Source of the DNA: Ridgeia piscesae
Lineage: Eukaryota; Annelida; Polychaeta; Sabellida; Siboglinidae
DNA: 64,000 nt
Assembly: GCA_025642075.2 (NCBI GenBank)
Contig: JAODUO010001813.1
Location: 1 to 64,000 of the forward strand
Reading direction: 5' to 3'
A program made the position numbers and the translations under genes. Positions 62,262-64,000 of the stretch are shown in pieces (the stretch's first letter is position 1; each line of letters opens with the position of its first letter). The notes under the pieces are model-generated. The model worked only from the letters and a program-made list of their open reading frames with translations. It was not told where the DNA came from and did no database searches.

Positions 62262-62395
62262 TGCAGCCATAGTGTCCCGTGGTTGGGCGAAGGCGTCAGC
62301 ATGCTGGTTCCACATCTGCCTACCTTGCGCTATCCTCTGCCAAATGGGACCCTTCCAGTAGTCGCCGGTCGTCTTCTAGGTTTTTTTCCTTTCGC
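62262..62395 (-). mobile_element. LINE 3'-terminal scrap
   Basis: Minus strand reads DYWKGPIWQRIAQGRQMWNQ, then HADAFAQPRDTMAA and stop, followed by ATGATGAT. W-R--A--R--W---A-AFAQPRDT resembles the extreme C-terminus of reverse transcriptases of RTE-like or related LINEs, with the usual short-repeat 3' end. Assignment to a clade is uncertain. It ends within 20 bases of the gene C exon at 62412. Confidence 0.5.
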
Positions 62396-62411
62396 CTGAT
62401 CACCCGCGTAC

Positions 62412-63775
62412 TTCGTGCTGTTGATACATTCCACTAAAACGTCACCGTCACCGTCGCCGTCAACCTTGTTCACAATGCTTTTCAGGCCGAGCACCTGAAT
62501 AAAAGCAGGTGAGATTAGCGAGTGCTGCAATAATGAGTGACAAAACAACGGGTTATGTCTGAGACTCAATCGGCAGTTAATTTGGCATGACGCCGTATGT
62601 TTAGATAGATAATATTTGCTTGGGGTAAACATGCTAGATTCTCCTTTCATTGTTTGTGGCGCGCATGCGTGTGCGTGTGCGTGTGCGTGTGCGTGTGCGT
62701 GTGCGTGTGCGTGTGCGTGTGCGTGTGCGTGTGCGTGTGCGTGTGCGTGTGCGTGTGCGTGTGCGTGTGCGTGTCGTGTGCGTGTGCGTGTGCGTGTGCG
62801 TGTGCGTGTGCGTGTGCGTGTGCGTGTGCGTGTGCGTGTGCGTGTGCGTGTGCGTGTGCGTGTGCGTGTGCGTGTGCGTGTGCGTGTGCGTGTGCGTGTG
62901 CGTGTGCGTGTGCGTGTGCTGTGCGTGTGCGTGTGCGTGTGCGTGTGCGTGTGCGTGTGCGTGTGCGTGTGCGTGTGCGTGTGCGTGTGCGTGTGCGTGT
63001 GCGTGTGCGTGTGCGTGTGCGTGTGCGTGTGCGTGTGCGTGTGCGTGTGCGTGTGCGTGTGCGTGTGCGTGTGCGTGTGCGTGTGCGTGTGCGTGTGCGT
63101 GTGCGTGTGCGTGTGCGTGTGCGTGTGCGTGTGCGTGTGCGTGTGCGTGTGCGTGTGCGTGTGCGTGTGCGTGTGCGTGTGCGTGTGCGTGTGCGTGTGC
63201 GTGTGCGTGTGCGTGTGCGTGTGCGTGTGCGTGTGCGTGTGCGTGTGCGTGTGCGTGTGCGTGTGCGTGTGCGTGTGCGTGTGCGTGTGCGTGTGCGTGT
63301 GCGTGTGCGTGTGCGTGTGCGGGGCGCGTGCGCGTGCGCGTGCGCGTGCGCGTATGGCGCGTATGGCGCGTATGGCGCGTATGGCGCGCTTGTATTTGCG
63401 TTTGTAATATCACATGTCAAAGAAAGAGTTGTATCTCTTAAATTCGCGTTGGTTATTGAGCGTGAAAATGAAATATCAACTATACCTATTTTAACACCAG
63501 AATACATTTCTGTATGTGTACGCGGTTTGTATGTAGGCGACGATACACCCTGCAACTGCAAATAAAACCATATAATAGGTTTACTATCAGCACCAATCAA
63601 TTCAAACACTTGGTCATTCTGATTTGGAATTTTATTCTGGCGGACCTGGTATGGGGGAATATGCGTATAGGGTAACATAGTTCTCACCGCTCTCATTTTG
63701 GGGTTCCATCCGCCATGGTTTTCCTGTAATTGTTTTGCTCTTTCTTTGTTTTTCTCGATTGTCACAACGTTGTAT
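62412..63775 (-). CDS. kinase gene C: two SH3-repeat exons of a third paralogue, partial
   Basis: Exon 63775-63688 (88 bases, as in A and B) encodes YNVVTIEKNKERAKQLQENH then GGWNPKMRA. Exon 62494-62412 (83 bases, 77 in A and B) encodes VLGLKSIVNKVDGDGDGDVL then VECINSTK, with an extra Gly-Asp pair. Both have correct acceptors and donors and together form the second SH3_15-like repeat. Sequence is closer to gene B than to gene A. The kinase and first repeat would lie beyond the right edge. The expected following exons are absent at lower coordinates, where a LINE scrap starts at once. This is therefore a 3'-truncated inverted copy or a rearranged gene. Confidence 0.75.
62660..63390 (+). repeat. 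GTGTGC hexamer array in the gene C intron
   Basis: About 105 GTGTGC units with only a few slips (62774, 62919), then GCGCGTGC units (63321-63352) and GCGTATGGC-type 9-mers to 63390. It is the reverse complement of the ACACGC array in gene A and is likewise Z-DNA-prone. Long open frames here are compositional. Confidence 0.95.
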
Positions 63776-64000
63776 CTACAACGTAAAATAAAGTTATAAT
63801 ATTTATAAACGGGAAAAAGTGCACATGTCAATATTTTTGCTATCTTACAGTTAGCTTAACCTCTCTTGCAACTAACACTTAATACTGCTAAAACATAACA
63901 ATAATAATCATTTATTTATATTATACAGAGCGTGTATACGTATATGAGTGTACGTTTGAATGTATTTATATTTGTGTATATATTGTGATGTGTGTGTATT
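63776..64000. other. gene C intron, right edge
   Basis: AT-rich intron sequence upstream (in gene orientation) of the 63775 acceptor. No exon recognised before the window ends. Confidence 0.5.

Noticed and set aside
62616..63831. A 394-codon minus-strand frame joining SH3-like sequence to Thr-Arg repeats
   Set aside because: The first part is a real exon (63775-63688) followed by a good donor; the rest is intron with the GTGTGC array.

Overview
This looks like nuclear DNA of a repeat-rich marine invertebrate. Support comes from GT-AG introns, tRNA-derived SINEs ending in an AAGCGCTTTGAG-type tail, several non-LTR retrotransposon groups, eukaryotic DNA transposons (hAT, a THAP/DDE plus YqaJ element, a TTAA-flanked element) and very long microsatellites. 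A lophotrochozoan such as a mollusc is my best guess, but nothing here proves it.

Layout. 0-8.8 kb: two possible exons of an Ig-like gene, a P2X7-tail-like Cys-cluster fragment, a SINE copy and much unassigned DNA. 8.8-15.6 kb: a degenerate hAT transposon with CAGGGTTGG ends and an imperfect 8-bp target duplication; a frameshifted non-LTR retrotransposon is nested inside it. 16.2-17.1 kb and 24.4-26.1 kb: compound 4-bp and 8-bp microsatellites. 17.6-24.3 kb: a SINE, a decayed LINE, and a transposon carrying convergent broken genes for a YqaJ-type nuclease with PHD finger and a THAP-DDE transposase. 26.6-31.9 kb: a 45-bp minisatellite, a young CR1-like LINE with esterase-type ORF1, and a 1.25-kb TTAA-flanked element with perfect 14-bp inverted ends. 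33-38 kb: a broken PIN-like gene fragment running straight into a second 45-bp minisatellite of about 49 copies.

The most interesting part is 39-64 kb. By matching splice sites and reading phase by hand I reconstruct two divergently transcribed paralogues. Each encodes a Ser/Thr protein kinase domain followed by three Mind-bomb-type SH3 repeats (SH3_15-like, motif LQ-GHGGW...M-K | LG--G-V). Gene A (minus strand, 51836 to 39126) has 14 exons, 644 codons and no stop. Gene B (plus strand, 53912 to 61597) has 12 exons. Seven of its exons have exactly the same length as in gene A, but it carries two in-frame stops, one replacing the Glu of the kinase APE motif. Two exons of a third copy (gene C, minus strand, 63775 to 62412) enter from the right edge and stop abruptly at a LINE remnant. 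A kinase joined to Mind-bomb SH3 repeats recalls the plant ligase KEG, but here there is no visible RING or ankyrin part. I know of no named animal family with this order. The repeats suggest binding to another protein, so these are probably cytoplasmic signalling kinases; that role is inference.
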